A stretch of 52,810 nucleotides of DNA from Maricaulis salignorans. GTDB lineage: Bacteria > Pseudomonadota > Alphaproteobacteria > Caulobacterales > Aquidulcibacteraceae. A program made the position numbers and the translations under genes. Location: the NCBI GenBank assembly GCA_945891505.1, contig CAMDDL010000015.1, positions 1 through 52,810 of the forward strand, written 5' to 3'. Shown in pieces: positions 25,855-34,797 of the stretch (the first letter of the stretch is position 1; the number at the start of each line of letters is the position of its first letter). The notes under the pieces were generated by a model, which made no database searches, had not been told where the DNA came from, and saw nothing but the letters and a program-made list of their open reading frames with translations.

Positions 25855-27444
25855 ATGAACGCACTCAGCACTGACAATATCAATGGTATTCAAACGCTTG
25901 GAGATATCGCGCGCGTACATGCGCGCCTGAGGCCTAGCGCTACTGCCCTGAAATTTGAGGGCCGCACAACCACCTACGAGATGTTAGAAGCCCAAACCAA
26001 CCGTGTCGCGCATGGGCTGCTCGCCGCTGGCGTGGCGAAGGACGACCGAATTGGTTACCTAGCTAAGAACACTGATGCCTTCTTCGAAATCCTTCTTGGC
26101 GGAGCGAAGATCGGCGCGGTTTCCTTGCCGATTGGCTGGCGGCTAGCACCCGCCGAAATTGCCTATTTGTTGGACAATGGTGAGGTCTCCATCCTTTTCG
26201 TTGGGATGGAATGTGGCGACTTAGCTCGCCAAGCCATTGAAACTTCGGGCCGAGAGGTACGTGTAATCGAACTCGAGTGTGGTTCACAGAACGGGTATGT
26301 GGCGTGGCGAGACAGCCATAGTGAAGCAGATCCGGGGATTTTAATCAGCCCAGCCGACACCGCACTTCAGCTCTACACGTCAGGCACAACGGGTCGACCC
26401 AAGGGCGTCATGCTGACAAACAGCAACCTCCTTCAAATGTGGATGCGTGCTGGCCAGGCTGGGATAGACTGTTACAGCTGGGCGGATGATGATGTCTGTC
26501 TTGTTGCAATGCCGATCGCCCATATTGGCGGAACAGGGTGGGGCGTTGTTGGGCTGTTAAATGGCGCTGCACTGATTATTTTGCGTGAATTTGATCCACC
26601 GACAGTACTTGGCCTGATCGAGCCCGAGCGTATCACCAAGCTGTTTATGGTGCCTGCCGCCCTGAATTTCCTGATCCAAATGCCAGGGTCGCGGGCGGTC
26701 GACTACAGCAGGCTAAAGCTTATTTTCTATGGGGCGTCACCCATCCCACTCGATCTTTTACGCCAAAGCATGGACGTTTTTGGCTGCGGCTTTTGCCAGC
26801 AATATGGAATGACCGAGGCTTGCGGGACCATTGTTTACCTCCCGCCTGAGGATCACGATCCTGGCGGCAACCGCCGGATGAAATCAGCCGGACGGGCGAT
26901 GCCGGGCATCGAAATCAAGATCATCGACAAGGAGGGAAACACCCTCCCATTTGAAACCGTCGGCGAAGTCGCAACACGATCAACCTCCAATATGGCCGGA
27001 TACTGGAAGAACGAGGAAGCAACACGCGAGACCCTCGATGCAGACGGATGGCTGCGCACAGGCGATGCTGGCTATCTCGACGAGGACGGCTATCTCTACA
27101 TCTATGACCGGGTCAAGGACATGATTATCTCAGGCGCGGAAAACATTTATCCGGCCGAAGTTGAGAGCGCCATGTTTGGCCATCCCGCCATTGCTGATGT
27201 CGCGATCATTGGCGTGCCGGATGACAGATGGGGCGAGGCGGTTAAAGCGGTGGTCGTTTTAAAGCCCGGCCAAGAAGCAAACGAGGCAGAGCTGCTAGCC
27301 TTCACACGGTCTCGTATTGCGGCCTTCAAGGTCCCTAAGTCGGTCAACTTCGTGGACGCTCTGCCCCGAAACCCGTCCGGCAAGGTGCTCAAACGCACAC
27401 TAAGAGAACCTTACTGGGCGGGCAAAGACCGCAATGTAAACTGA
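25855..27444 (+). CDS. fatty acyl/aryl-CoA synthetase (AMP-binding)
   Basis: 529-aa adenylate-forming ligase activating a carboxylic acid to its CoA thioester with ATP. Motifs in order: YTSGTTGRPKGVMLTN (P-loop), QQYGMTEACGTIVYLPPE, RTGDAGYLDEDGYLYIYDRVKDMIISGAENIYP, and the C-terminal NPSGKVLKR with the catalytic lysine. ATG 25855 is used, since the upstream extension overlaps the GST gene; a purine-rich AAGGGGGA lies about 10 nt upstream. It supplies the CoA ester that the acyl-CoA dehydrogenases of the same operon would oxidise, and is close to medium/long-chain and steroid-side-chain type ligases. The specific acid is unknown. Confidence 0.95.
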   Translation: MNALSTDNINGIQTLGDIARVHARLRPSATALKFEGRTTTYEMLEAQTNRVAHGLLAAGVAKDDRIGYLAKNTDAFFEILLGGAKIGAVSLPIGWRLAPAEIAYLLDNGEVSILFVGMECGDLARQAIETSGREVRVIELECGSQNGYVAWRDSHSEADPGILISPADTALQLYTSGTTGRPKGVMLTNSNLLQMWMRAGQAGIDCYSWADDDVCLVAMPIAHIGGTGWGVVGLLNGAALIILREFDPPTVLGLIEPERITKLFMVPAALNFLIQMPGSRAVDYSRLKLIFYGASPIPLDLLRQSMDVFGCGFCQQYGMTEACGTIVYLPPEDHDPGGNRRMKSAGRAMPGIEIKIIDKEGNTLPFETVGEVATRSTSNMAGYWKNEEATRETLDADGWLRTGDAGYLDEDGYLYIYDRVKDMIISGAENIYPAEVESAMFGHPAIADVAIIGVPDDRWGEAVKAVVVLKPGQEANEAELLAFTRSRIAAFKVPKSVNFVDALPRNPSGKVLKRTLREPYWAGKDRNVN

Positions 27445-27478
27445 CAAATACACATAATTCCGAGCCGGGAGCATCAGC

Positions 27479-28159
27479 ATGATCGACCTCTACACATCGC
27501 CCACGCCAAACGGCTTTAAGGTCTCCGTCACGCTAGAGGAACTCAACCTTCCTTATGAAGTAAAACCGATCAATATCGCCGCGGGGGAACAGAAGACGCC
27601 AGAGTATCTGCAACTCAATCCCAATGGTCGCATCCCGACCATCGTCGACCGTGAAGCCGCTGACTTCGTGGTCTTCGAGTCGGGCGCAATTATGATCTAT
27701 CTTGCTGAAAAAACAGGCCAATTGATGCCAAGAGACGCCAAGGGGCGATCGCAAGTGATCCAGTGGCTGATGTTTCAGATGGGTGGGATTGGCCCGATGA
27801 TGGGCCAAGCGAATGTATTCTTCCGCTATTTCCCGGAAAAAATTCAGCCTGCCATTGATCGCTATCAGAATGAAGGCCGTCGTCTTTTCGAAGTCCTGGA
27901 TGGACATCTGGCAAAGAATGAATGGCTTGCAGGGGACTTCTCGATTGCTGACATTGCAAACTGGTGCTGGGTGCGGACTTACAAATGGTCCGGCATTAGT
28001 GTTGATGGGCTGGATCACCTGACGCGCTGGCGTAAGACCATCGAAGCCCGTCCAGCCTGCCGTCGCGGGCTTGACGTTCCAGCCCCACCGCCAATCGCTG
28101 ACAATTCCGATGCGACGGCTGATTTTATAAAAAAGGCCGGCGACATCGTACAGCGCTGA
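27479..28159 (+). CDS. glutathione S-transferase, Ure2p/Nu-like class
   Basis: 226-aa GST. The N-terminal domain holds [36 protein letters not shown] and [13 protein letters not shown]. The central [22 protein letters not shown] is characteristic of the Ure2p-like/Nu class, which often works as a disulfide-bond or glutathione-thioester reductase with two bound glutathiones. The [15 protein letters not shown] segment is the usual helix cap. It follows the ligase by 34 nt. Its closest functional hint is the pairing with other GST-fold genes in lignin- or steroid-type operons. Confidence 0.92.
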   Translation: MIDLYTSPTPNGFKVSVTLEELNLPYEVKPINIAAGEQKTPEYLQLNPNGRIPTIVDREAADFVVFESGAIMIYLAEKTGQLMPRDAKGRSQVIQWLMFQMGGIGPMMGQANVFFRYFPEKIQPAIDRYQNEGRRLFEVLDGHLAKNEWLAGDFSIADIANWCWVRTYKWSGISVDGLDHLTRWRKTIEARPACRRGLDVPAPPPIADNSDATADFIKKAGDIVQR

Positions 28160-28211
28160 TGCGCTACTTAACGCTATTAAAATCAACAACAAGAGAAGAG
28201 GTCGACCCAAA

Positions 28212-29240
28212 ATGTCTGATAAAGCTGCTGGATATCGCTTAATGGGTCTGGAGCCTTCCCCCTATACGATGAAGGTCGACGCCTTCTTGAGGTTCAAATC
28301 CATTCCCTATCAGTGGGTCAGTCGTAACTTGAGAGCTGAGAAGGAATATCAAGCTCACGCAAAGGTCCAGCTAATCCCTTTGTTGTTTTTTCCAAACGGC
28401 GACACAATGCAGGATTCAACCCCTATCCTTGAGCGGCTGGACGCGGAGCATCCAGAGCCATCCATTCACCCAGACGACCCAGCATTGAACTTTCTGTCCT
28501 GTCTGTTCGAGGAATTTGGCGACGAGTGGTGCAACAAACTAATGTTCTTTCAGCGCTGGTTTTACGATGCCGACGCCAAATCGACCGGAAAACGCCTCGC
28601 CGAAGAGCGGTATGGCGGCGAATGGTGGTCGGGAATCGTGAAACCATTTGTCGCACATATGATGGTGCGCCGCATGGTCCCGCGCCTCGTATACTCTGGC
28701 GGCAACGAGACCAATATCCCCCAGCTAAAGGCGTCCTTCGAAGCGCTAAGCGCAATGTTGGATACTCATTTCCAATCGCGCCCCTATCTTATGGGCGCGC
28801 GACCGTGCTTCGGCGATTTTGGCCTATGGTGCAATCTTTATCAGGCTTGGACAGATCCGACCGCAAAGACCTATCTTGAGACCAATGCACCAAATTTGGT
28901 CGCTTACATTAAACGAATGCGGCACCCCTCGGTCGAAGGAGACTTTGAAGCCCTCGATGCCCTGAAGCCAACCCTTTTGCCAATCCTGAAGCAGGAGATG
29001 GCGACCCGCTTCCTGCCGTGGATGGAGGCCAATCACCGCGCCTTTCATGGAGGTGAAAGTGAGACCAGCCTTCAGATGAATGGCCAACTCTTTCAGCAAA
29101 AGACGTTTAAGTATCAGGCTGTTACCCTAGACGAACTGCGTAGAAAGTTCGCCGCTGCCGCTGGGAATGCTGAGCTTGAAGGCCTTCTTGAAGAGACCGG
29201 CTGCTTGTCGTTTCTGAGATTAGCACCAGTTGCAGCGTGA
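28212..29240 (+). CDS. long GST-fold protein of unknown specificity
   Basis: 342-aa protein with a GST N-terminal domain (7-85: LMGLEPSPYTMKVDAFLRFK, PLLFFPNG, DSTPILERLD) and an extended helical C-terminal domain. The glutathione-site SP-Y motif is present. After the standard GST length it continues about 100 residues with FLPWMEANHRAFHGGES and an acidic tail, longer than ordinary GSTs (about 210-230 aa). Such long members are seen in proteobacterial catabolic operons but have no agreed function. It lies 52 nt after the Nu-type GST and 47 nt before the SDR gene. Ether cleavage, isomerisation or a thiol-transfer step are all possible. Confidence 0.85.
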   Translation: MSDKAAGYRLMGLEPSPYTMKVDAFLRFKSIPYQWVSRNLRAEKEYQAHAKVQLIPLLFFPNGDTMQDSTPILERLDAEHPEPSIHPDDPALNFLSCLFEEFGDEWCNKLMFFQRWFYDADAKSTGKRLAEERYGGEWWSGIVKPFVAHMMVRRMVPRLVYSGGNETNIPQLKASFEALSAMLDTHFQSRPYLMGARPCFGDFGLWCNLYQAWTDPTAKTYLETNAPNLVAYIKRMRHPSVEGDFEALDALKPTLLPILKQEMATRFLPWMEANHRAFHGGESETSLQMNGQLFQQKTFKYQAVTLDELRRKFAAAAGNAELEGLLEETGCLSFLRLAPVAA

Positions 29241-29287
29241 TCCAGCCTGCGCAACCTAGACACACGGATGACAAGGAGAACTCTAAG

Positions 29288-30199
29288 ATGCTCAAGACGA
29301 TCCTGATCACGGGTGCCGGCACGGGGATCGGCAAAGATGCCGCCAAAAAACTCTTGGCGCGAGGGCACACAGTCTACGCGACAACCTACTCGGAGGCGGA
29401 AATCTCGGCGTTGCAGACCGAGTTGGGGCCAGCCGCGCGAATCTTCAAGTTGGACATCACTCGTGCCGAAGACCGCGCCAAAATCGCGGATCTGGACCTC
29501 GATGTACTCATCAACAATGCGGCTCAAAACCTTTCTGGCTCGCTGGCGGAGGTTAACATCGACCGGGTGCGCGGACTGTTTGAGGTTAACCTCTTCTCCT
29601 CGCTCGAACTGACACAAATTGCCATTCGGAGTATGATAGCGCGCCGCGGTGGCACAATCATTTTCATGAGCTCGATAACGGGCCGGGTCCCCGAGCCGTT
29701 CGTGATGCCCTATTCCATGACCAAATTCGCCATCTCAGCAGCGGCGGCGGGCCTGCGCGCCGAGATGAAGGTCCTAGGTAAGGGCATTCATGTCTCGGTT
29801 GTTGAACCCGGTCCTTATAGAACTGGCTTCAACCAAAAGCTGGTAGGCAGTCAATTCGAAACGATTGAGAGGGAAGGATCGCTTTTCTCGCCCACGCAGA
29901 TTGAAGCCCACAAGAAGGCGACTGACTCGCGATTGCAACGTCTAGCGATGATCGCATCCAACTCACGGGCCAGCCTGACACCCGAGATTGAGAAGTCCGG
30001 CATCAACGCCAATGCTTCGCGGGTAAAATCATCAACCACGCACAGAATCCGGAAGCGACGTCCGCCAGACAGGCTGTCAGAGACAAAATCCAAGCTCCAC
30101 CGCTCGTTCGGCCTTGTTGGCAGAACCATGGGCCGACGCGATCCAAGGGCGCGTTTACGGCCCTTTCGGCGGCGAACCGCCAGTTTTTCTTCCGCATAA
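29288..30199 (+). pseudogene. short-chain dehydrogenase, C-terminus replaced by IS sequence
   Basis: The first 216 residues are a good SDR: TGAGTGIGKDAA nucleotide-binding loop, NNAAQNLSG, a SSITGRVPEPF strand with the catalytic Ser, and Y-S-M-T-K. AAGGAG lies 9 nt before ATG 29288. At about 29936 homology stops (EAHKKATDSRLQ) and the frame runs antisense through an IS3 OrfB fragment to a stop at 30199, giving a spurious 304-aa ORF. SDRs of this type need roughly 40-60 more residues for the substrate loop and dimer helices, so activity is doubtful. It was probably the last gene of the catabolic operon. Confidence 0.85.
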
Positions 30200-30312
30200 A
30201 TCCGATACAACTTCTTATGATTGGCATGATGACCCTCTTGGCCCAGTAATATTCCCAGACGACGATAGCCAAACCGACGACGCTCATCGGCCAGTGCCCG
30301 CAACCGCGTGCG
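29937..30312 (-). mobile_element. internal fragment of IS3-family OrfB (IS407-like)
   Basis: On the minus strand the frame reads LRTRLRALADERRRFGYRRL, KKLYRIYAEEKLAVRRRKGRKR, then PNERWSLDFVSDSL with the first catalytic Asp, RFRILCVVDDFTREAL with the second, and ends ARELDAIIARR. It covers the middle of an IS3 OrfB of the IS407 type but lacks the start, the C-terminal Glu of the DDE triad and both inverted repeats. It is flanked directly by a truncated SDR and a truncated transglutaminase, so it is a scar left by recombination or deletion, not a mobile element now. Confidence 0.88.
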
Positions 30313-30796
30313 CAACACCAAATCAACGCTCTTTTGCGCGATGTTGCGCGGTGCTGGCATTCCTGCCCGGCAGCATTTCGTTGACATTTCAGCGCGGATT
30401 TTGGACGGCTTGCTAGATCCGAGAACCCCGTATGTCGATCATTCCTTCGTCGAGGTCGATTTGGACGGGCGAACCTACTCGGTTGACGCCTATATCGTTG
30501 ATCGCGGCTTGTTCGACGCAGCGCGCACGCGCCTTGTAAGCGAAGGACGCAGCCTCGGATACGGTGTCCATCGTGACGGCACATGCGAGTGGGACGGCGC
30601 AACGGACGCATTCAGTCAGTATCTCAGAACCGGCAGCGATCCAGCCCCATCAACACGGGATTATGGCGTTTATGCCGATGTTGAGGACTTTTATCGCCGT
30701 GGCAGTCGCTGGAATCGGCTCAATATTGCATTGAGACTTGGTATCCCACTTTATATCCCAGGTCCGAACGCGCGGGCGCAAGCGCTTCGAAGCTAG
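30313..30796 (+). pseudogene. transglutaminase-like protein, N-terminus lost
   Basis: Residues after the junction read NTKSTLFCAMLRGAGIPARQ, DISARILDGLLDPRTPYVDH and RSLGYGVHRDGTCEWDGATDAF. This is the second half of a transglutaminase-like domain; the NTKSTLFCAML helix is the usual catalytic-Cys region, in which the Cys normally precedes NTK and is here replaced by IS-derived sequence. An in-frame ATG upstream (30308) lies in the IS fragment and is unlikely to be meaningful. Read-through from the SDR/IS fusion cannot supply a start in this frame. A remnant with no predicted activity. Confidence 0.75.
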
Positions 30797-30808
30797 ATTC
30801 TAGACTAA

Positions 30809-30858
30809 ATCTTGTTTTCGTTCCGTATTTTGCCCACGCTGCGAAACGGGAACAAGAT
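30809..30858. repeat. imperfect inverted repeat after the transglutaminase remnant
   Basis: ATCTTGTTTTCGTTCCG (30809-30825) pairs with CGAAACGGGAACAAGAT (30842-30858) at 14 of 17 positions with a 16-nt loop. It lies 12 nt after the stop and could be a terminator or an IS-derived end. The gap to 31074 otherwise holds nothing recognisable. Confidence 0.4.
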
Positions 30859-31074
30859 CAACTAGCGACTGTTGCAGACTCTCCAGCCGGCAGCCTGTTT
30901 CTGGTGGCATAAACACCCTGAGCAATTTATCGGAACGTCCGCTATCGCCCATTACACCCCCAAACCAGACCATCCGCTTTCGGCCAATAGAAAGCATTCC
31001 GTTTAGTCGTTGCCGTTTCCGAAAGCGGGCAACCGTTTACATCGCGCTGATACGTCAGCTACTCGGCCTGAAGT

Positions 31075-31713
31075 TTACTGAGGAGGTTGCGACCGCATTT
31101 GCTCCACGGCGGGCGTTCCCCAAGGTGGCGGGGGTGCAGTTATCGGTTGGCTCAAATCAAATTCAAAGCGCACATGGCGGTTTGGTCGCGTGACCTCATA
31201 AATGAAACGCTTTCCGGGCTCAATTTCCATCCCCCAAATATTGAGTGACGAGTTTGGTCGCCCAGTCCGCTCAAAAAGCACCTTTGAAAAGGCATCTGCA
31301 GGAAATTCTTGGCGGGTTGCGGTGCCCGGTGTCAATGTGCGACCGCCATATTGTGTGACTTCATCTTCGCTTCCGTCTGCATGACGATGGTCGTGCTTCA
31401 ACTCAATCCCCGCCTCGGCCCCCCCAATTTTGCGTGTAACCACCCATGTGCGCGACCTATCATCTTCGACATGTAAGGGGATTTTTATGGTCTCTGCAGT
31501 GCAGCTCCGCACATGCATGATCATTGCTTTGCCCTTCAGATCTGAATCCGTTGGATGGTCTGTTACCATTTTGCCGGCAAAGGCTTGACCACATAGTTTA
31601 GACACGCTCTGGAAAAATCTGTCTTGATCGCTATTCGAGATGCGGCCTTGCGGTGACAACGCGCATGCAGTCAAAAGCCCAGTCACTATCAATAAAAGCA
31701 AGGAACGCCGCAT
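31075..31713 (-). CDS. putative lipoprotein of unknown function
   Basis: 212-aa exported protein. ATG 31713 gives MRRSLLLLIVTGLLTAC, a lipobox with Cys17, so it is likely anchored to a membrane; the longer frame adds 20 polar residues before this signal and is rejected. The body is a compact beta-rich domain with RTWVVTRKIGGAEAGIELKH and two Cys (about 32 and 59) that may form a disulfide. I do not recognise the family. It stands alone after a 280-bp gap with no obvious partner, on the strand opposite to TspO. Confidence 0.7.
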   Translation of the reverse strand: MRRSLLLLIVTGLLTACALSPQGRISNSDQDRFFQSVSKLCGQAFAGKMVTDHPTDSDLKGKAMIMHVRSCTAETIKIPLHVEDDRSRTWVVTRKIGGAEAGIELKHDHRHADGSEDEVTQYGGRTLTPGTATRQEFPADAFSKVLFERTGRPNSSLNIWGMEIEPGKRFIYEVTRPNRHVRFEFDLSQPITAPPPPWGTPAVEQMRSQPPQ

Positions 31714-31773
31714 AGATTTATACACCCTAACCCACTCCTCGTTAGTCTGACACCTAATTACTGTGAACATCAA

Positions 31774-32179
31774 GCGCGAAAGTTACAGTGGACTCAGCCG
31801 TCTAGGCAAATGCAAAGGCAGTCACGCTAAAAAGGCCCGCCACTTTTGACTTGAGAAACCAAATCTACATCCAGATTACCATCCTGATAGAGTGATAGGC
31901 TCTGACGCTGCCTCGAAGTCTCCCCCATTCACGCGGAGAATTTGATCGCCTTTGAAGTGCATCCATACTTCGGGCCACTAGAAACCAGCGCTCACCGTTA
32001 AGATAAATGTCCGCTTATGCCGTGTTCGCCCCCCAAACTCGACCACCCCTTTCGGCAAAGCGCAGACAACCGCCCGACCGCCGTGGTGCAATTAAGATCA
32101 CGCTGACTTGGCGTTCAACTTTTCAACTATTTAGACGTCGTTGCTTGCTAGTTGCGCCCATAGGTCACATATACGCCCT
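31774..32179. other. divergent intergenic region, nothing recognised
   Basis: About 400 bp between the lipoprotein and TspO genes. The only long ORF (32007-32249) is rich in Arg/Pro, has no ribosome site and overlaps the TspO start in another frame. No repeat or promoter pattern strong enough to call. Confidence 0.45.
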
Positions 32180-32668
32180 ATGCCAGAACCACATATCATC
32201 GCTGCGATTATCTGGGCGCTCCTTCTCGCTGGTGCGGGCGGCGCGCTGACCAGTATTGGTCCGTGGTATCGCAATCTCAAAAAGCCAAGTTGGCAGCCGC
32301 CCGATTGGCTGTTTGGCCCGGCTTGGACTTTGATTTTATCCTCAGCAGCTTGGGCGGCGATACTCGCTTGGGAAGGGGCAGACAGCCGTGCAGATCAGAA
32401 TGTGGTTATTGGGCTCTATGTTGCGAATTTTATTTTTCACTTTGCGTGGTCACCCTTGTTTTTTGCGCTTAAGCGCCCGGATTGGGCATTAAAGGAATCC
32501 TTCCTGCTTTGGGGCTCAGTTGTTGCACTATGCGTTGGTGTATTGCCTTATTCGGCGCTCGCAAGTGCGCTCTTGCTGCCCTATGTGCTCTGGGTCACCT
32601 TTGCGACCTACCTCAATTACGTCATCGTGAAACTCAATGGACCGTTTGAAAGCCCAGCTTCGGCCTAA
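32180..32668 (+). CDS. TspO/MBR family tryptophan-rich sensory protein
   Basis: 162-aa membrane protein with five predicted helices. The signature loop GPWYRNLKKPSWQPPDWLFGPAW is intact, followed by WAAILAWEG and FAWSPLFFAL with the expected tryptophans. TspO proteins bind porphyrins and sterols and help dispose of photoreactive tetrapyrroles; in alphaproteobacteria they regulate pigment and stress genes. ATG 32180 is chosen, since the upstream extension is not conserved-looking. It is convergent with the NamZ-type gene, 45 nt apart, and has no operon partner. Confidence 0.92.
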   Translation: MPEPHIIAAIIWALLLAGAGGALTSIGPWYRNLKKPSWQPPDWLFGPAWTLILSSAAWAAILAWEGADSRADQNVVIGLYVANFIFHFAWSPLFFALKRPDWALKESFLLWGSVVALCVGVLPYSALASALLLPYVLWVTFATYLNYVIVKLNGPFESPASA

Positions 32669-32713
32669 TCGGCGGTGTTAAAGAGCGCGGTCGGCTCCTG
32701 TTTCAGGCCACTT

Positions 32714-33961
32714 CTAATACAAAAGGCGGCTGGCACGTTTTAGCTTGAAAGCCGCCAGCTCTGGCTGCCAGCGCGTCTTTATAGCGTCTAGGCCTTCCCC
32801 AGCAGCGATTGCTTCGCGCAACCAAGACACACCGGCCAGCTTGTCGAAGAAAGGCGGATTACCGGGCAAGAAGGAAAAATCCTTGCCATAATGACCTGCA
32901 ACTTCGAGCAAGCTCGCGATACCCATATCCACGGGCGCAAGAGCTGCACGATCTGTGATATGCACCTGCACGCCCGCGCACAATTGACCCTGAAACTTGG
33001 AAAAGGACGGTGTAAACCATGCCGGTCGAAAGCGGGCACCGGGCAAGTTGCGTTGGTTCAGTCTATCGGCAAGCGCAGGCGCGTCGATAAAGGGCGCACC
33101 AATCAATTCGAACGGCTTAGCGGTGCCGCGCCCTTCAGACAGGTTCGTGCCTTCGATCAGGCAGGTGCCGGGATAGATGAAAGCTGTGTCGATTGTGGGC
33201 ATATTGGGTGAGGGCGGCACCCATTGCAGGCCTGTCTGGGTGGCATCATCTCCGCGTCGCCAATTGGCGCATTTCACCACGTTGAGATCACAGCCAATGC
33301 CGAAATCTGCATTCATCATCAGGGCCAGTTCGCCAAGGGTCATCCCGTGGCGAATGGGGATCGGATAGGCCCCAACAAAGCTCGCCAAGGCGGGGTCCAG
33401 CACCGGTCCTTCCACCCTGATACCGCCAATCGGGTTGGGCCGGTCGGCCACGATGACGCCAATCCCGGCTTCTCGCGCGGCTTGCATCACAAGGGCAAGC
33501 GTCCACGGATAGGTATAAAACCGTGCACCAATATCTTGCATATCAAACACCAACACATCCAGTCCGGCGAGCATGGCAGGCGTTGGTTTGCGGGTTGTGC
33601 CATAGAGGCTGTAGGCGGGCAGGCCTGTGCGAGCATCTACATGGTCGAACACCGGTGCGCCAGCTTGGGCATCGCCCCGCACCCCATGCTCAGGTCCAAA
33701 TAGGGTAGCCAATTTGAAGTCCCTCGCCCGGGCCATCCGATCAATCGCACTTTCGAGTTTCACCGTGACGCCTGTTGGATTGGTGATCAATCCTACGCGC
33801 TTGCCTGTGAGGAGGGCGCGCTTGGGACCCAAAAGAACGTCCAAGCCTGGCAGAACTTTTCCAGCCCGTGCTTGGGCACCCACAGGTGTGCCAGTTGCTA
33901 AAGTGCTCGCTGCCGCCACGCCTAAAAGGCTGCGCCGGGAAAATGCTCTGATGCGTTCCAT
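32714..33961 (-). CDS. namZ: exo-beta-N-acetylmuramidase NamZ-like (DUF1343)
   Basis: 415-aa protein; ATG 33961 follows GGAGAGGG. The start SRRSLLGVAAAS is a twin-arginine-like signal, so it is exported. The body carries the whole DUF1343 set: GLITNPTGVT, FGPEHGVRGDAQAG, DMQDIGARFYTY, DRPNPIGG, GPVLD, RHGMTLGELALMMN, PSPNMPT, YPGTCLIEGTNLSEGRGT. Characterised members remove terminal N-acetylmuramic acid from peptidoglycan fragments. Alone here, but 6 kb from a sugar-phosphodiester/TonB locus that also has a ROK regulator and GPH symporter, so a shared role in recovery of amino-sugar glycans is plausible. Confidence 0.93.
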   Translation of the reverse strand: MERIRAFSRRSLLGVAAASTLATGTPVGAQARAGKVLPGLDVLLGPKRALLTGKRVGLITNPTGVTVKLESAIDRMARARDFKLATLFGPEHGVRGDAQAGAPVFDHVDARTGLPAYSLYGTTRKPTPAMLAGLDVLVFDMQDIGARFYTYPWTLALVMQAAREAGIGVIVADRPNPIGGIRVEGPVLDPALASFVGAYPIPIRHGMTLGELALMMNADFGIGCDLNVVKCANWRRGDDATQTGLQWVPPSPNMPTIDTAFIYPGTCLIEGTNLSEGRGTAKPFELIGAPFIDAPALADRLNQRNLPGARFRPAWFTPSFSKFQGQLCAGVQVHITDRAALAPVDMGIASLLEVAGHYGKDFSFLPGNPPFFDKLAGVSWLREAIAAGEGLDAIKTRWQPELAAFKLKRASRLLY

Positions 33962-34154
33962 CAACACCCTCTCCAGCGAGCACAGGGCCAAACCATGCAA
34001 TGACCGAGCTCACCAAGGACAAATTCTAAGAAAACAGGTTTAGTCGAGACGCAGCTAGCTGCAAGTGCCAGCACCATCAGCTTAAACCAGCGGGATTTCA
34101 GCTGGCGCGGGTCATTCCCTATTCGGCCCCTATTTGGCTCGATTGGTGATTCAG

Positions 34155-34170
34155 CCCCAGATACCTGGGG
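34155..34170. terminator. small hairpin CCCCAG-ATAC-CTGGGG
   Basis: Perfect 6-bp stem with 4-nt loop in the gap upstream of the NamZ gene and before the HipA remnant. No T-run. Could be a terminator or a repeated palindromic unit. Confidence 0.35.
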
Positions 34171-34244
34171 ACGTCGCCTCATGCAGCGCGCAGAGCGCCG
34201 CGCCGCGCAGCAGGGCGGGCGCCGAGTTCGCACCCTGATGGAGA

Positions 34245-34454
34245 GTGACTGCCTTCTCGCTCGACTTATTGGAAAGCGCTTGTGGGTATTTTGGTTTGTG
34301 CTTGAAGGAGGCGCGCAGGATTATCCAGGAAGTCGCTCAAGTCACAAGAGGCTGGCGGGCGATTGCGATCGAGGTCGGTGCTAAGGCATCAGAAATAAGC
34401 AGAATGGCGTCTGCTTTTAAACATGAAGATTTGAATCGCGCATTGAAGCTTTGA
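34245..34454 (+). pseudogene. C-terminal remnant of a HipA-like toxin kinase
   Basis: 69 residues from a GTG, reading CGYFGLCLKEARRIIQEVAQ, TRGWRAIAIEVGAKASEISR and MASAFKHEDLNRAL. This is the last helical segment of HipA-like serine kinases (APYFxLxxxEAxxIxxEV ... FEHxDLxxAL). The catalytic domain and the HipB antitoxin are missing, so the toxin is dead. It fits the pattern of truncated genes in this region, 2 kb from another toxin-antitoxin-like pair (MmyAB). Confidence 0.6.
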
Positions 34455-34797
34455 TAAATCACTGTATGTCGAAACCCAGCACCGTTTGGAAAACTATTCC
34501 ATGACCTCATCTTGGCGATAGCCGACCGTTTGATTGGTTAGCTTGTACAATGGTGGGCTCTTGCCGTCGTGCACTGCTATCCATCGTTGGGCCGTTTTGG
34601 CTAGGGGTCTCTGGCCTTGCTCGGGTCCGGTGGGCTGGTGTCACCGGCTGAGATTGCCAGCATAATCGGGGTTATGTTGCCGATTGCGCAGCGGCGTCCT
34701 AACACCCAGTCGACTAAGACCTATCTACCGCCCCACCGGTCCTGATCCTGACTGAGTTCCGGAGAGGATGGATTGAGGGCGTTACGCTGTGCCTTCT
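34455..34797. other. intergenic gap, nothing recognised
   Basis: About 340 bp between the HipA remnant and the end of the desaturase gene. Short ORFs only; no motif, tandem repeat or terminator that I can support. Confidence 0.4.

Noticed and set aside
29936-30199. C-terminal extension of the SDR as real protein
   Set aside because: It is the antisense of an IS3 OrfB coding segment, so the residues are accidental.
8300-30312. Composite transposon bounded by IS3 copies around the catabolic genes
   Set aside because: The left OrfA-like and right OrfB-like fragments look like different IS3 subgroups and neither has both ends, so transposition as a unit is not supported.
30003-30611. 202-aa minus-strand ORF across the IS fragment and transglutaminase
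   Set aside because: It is the wrong frame of both; the OrfB motifs lie in a different minus frame.
32007-32249. 80-aa ORF overlapping the TspO start
   Set aside because: Arg/Pro-rich, no ribosome site and out of frame with the clear TspO gene.
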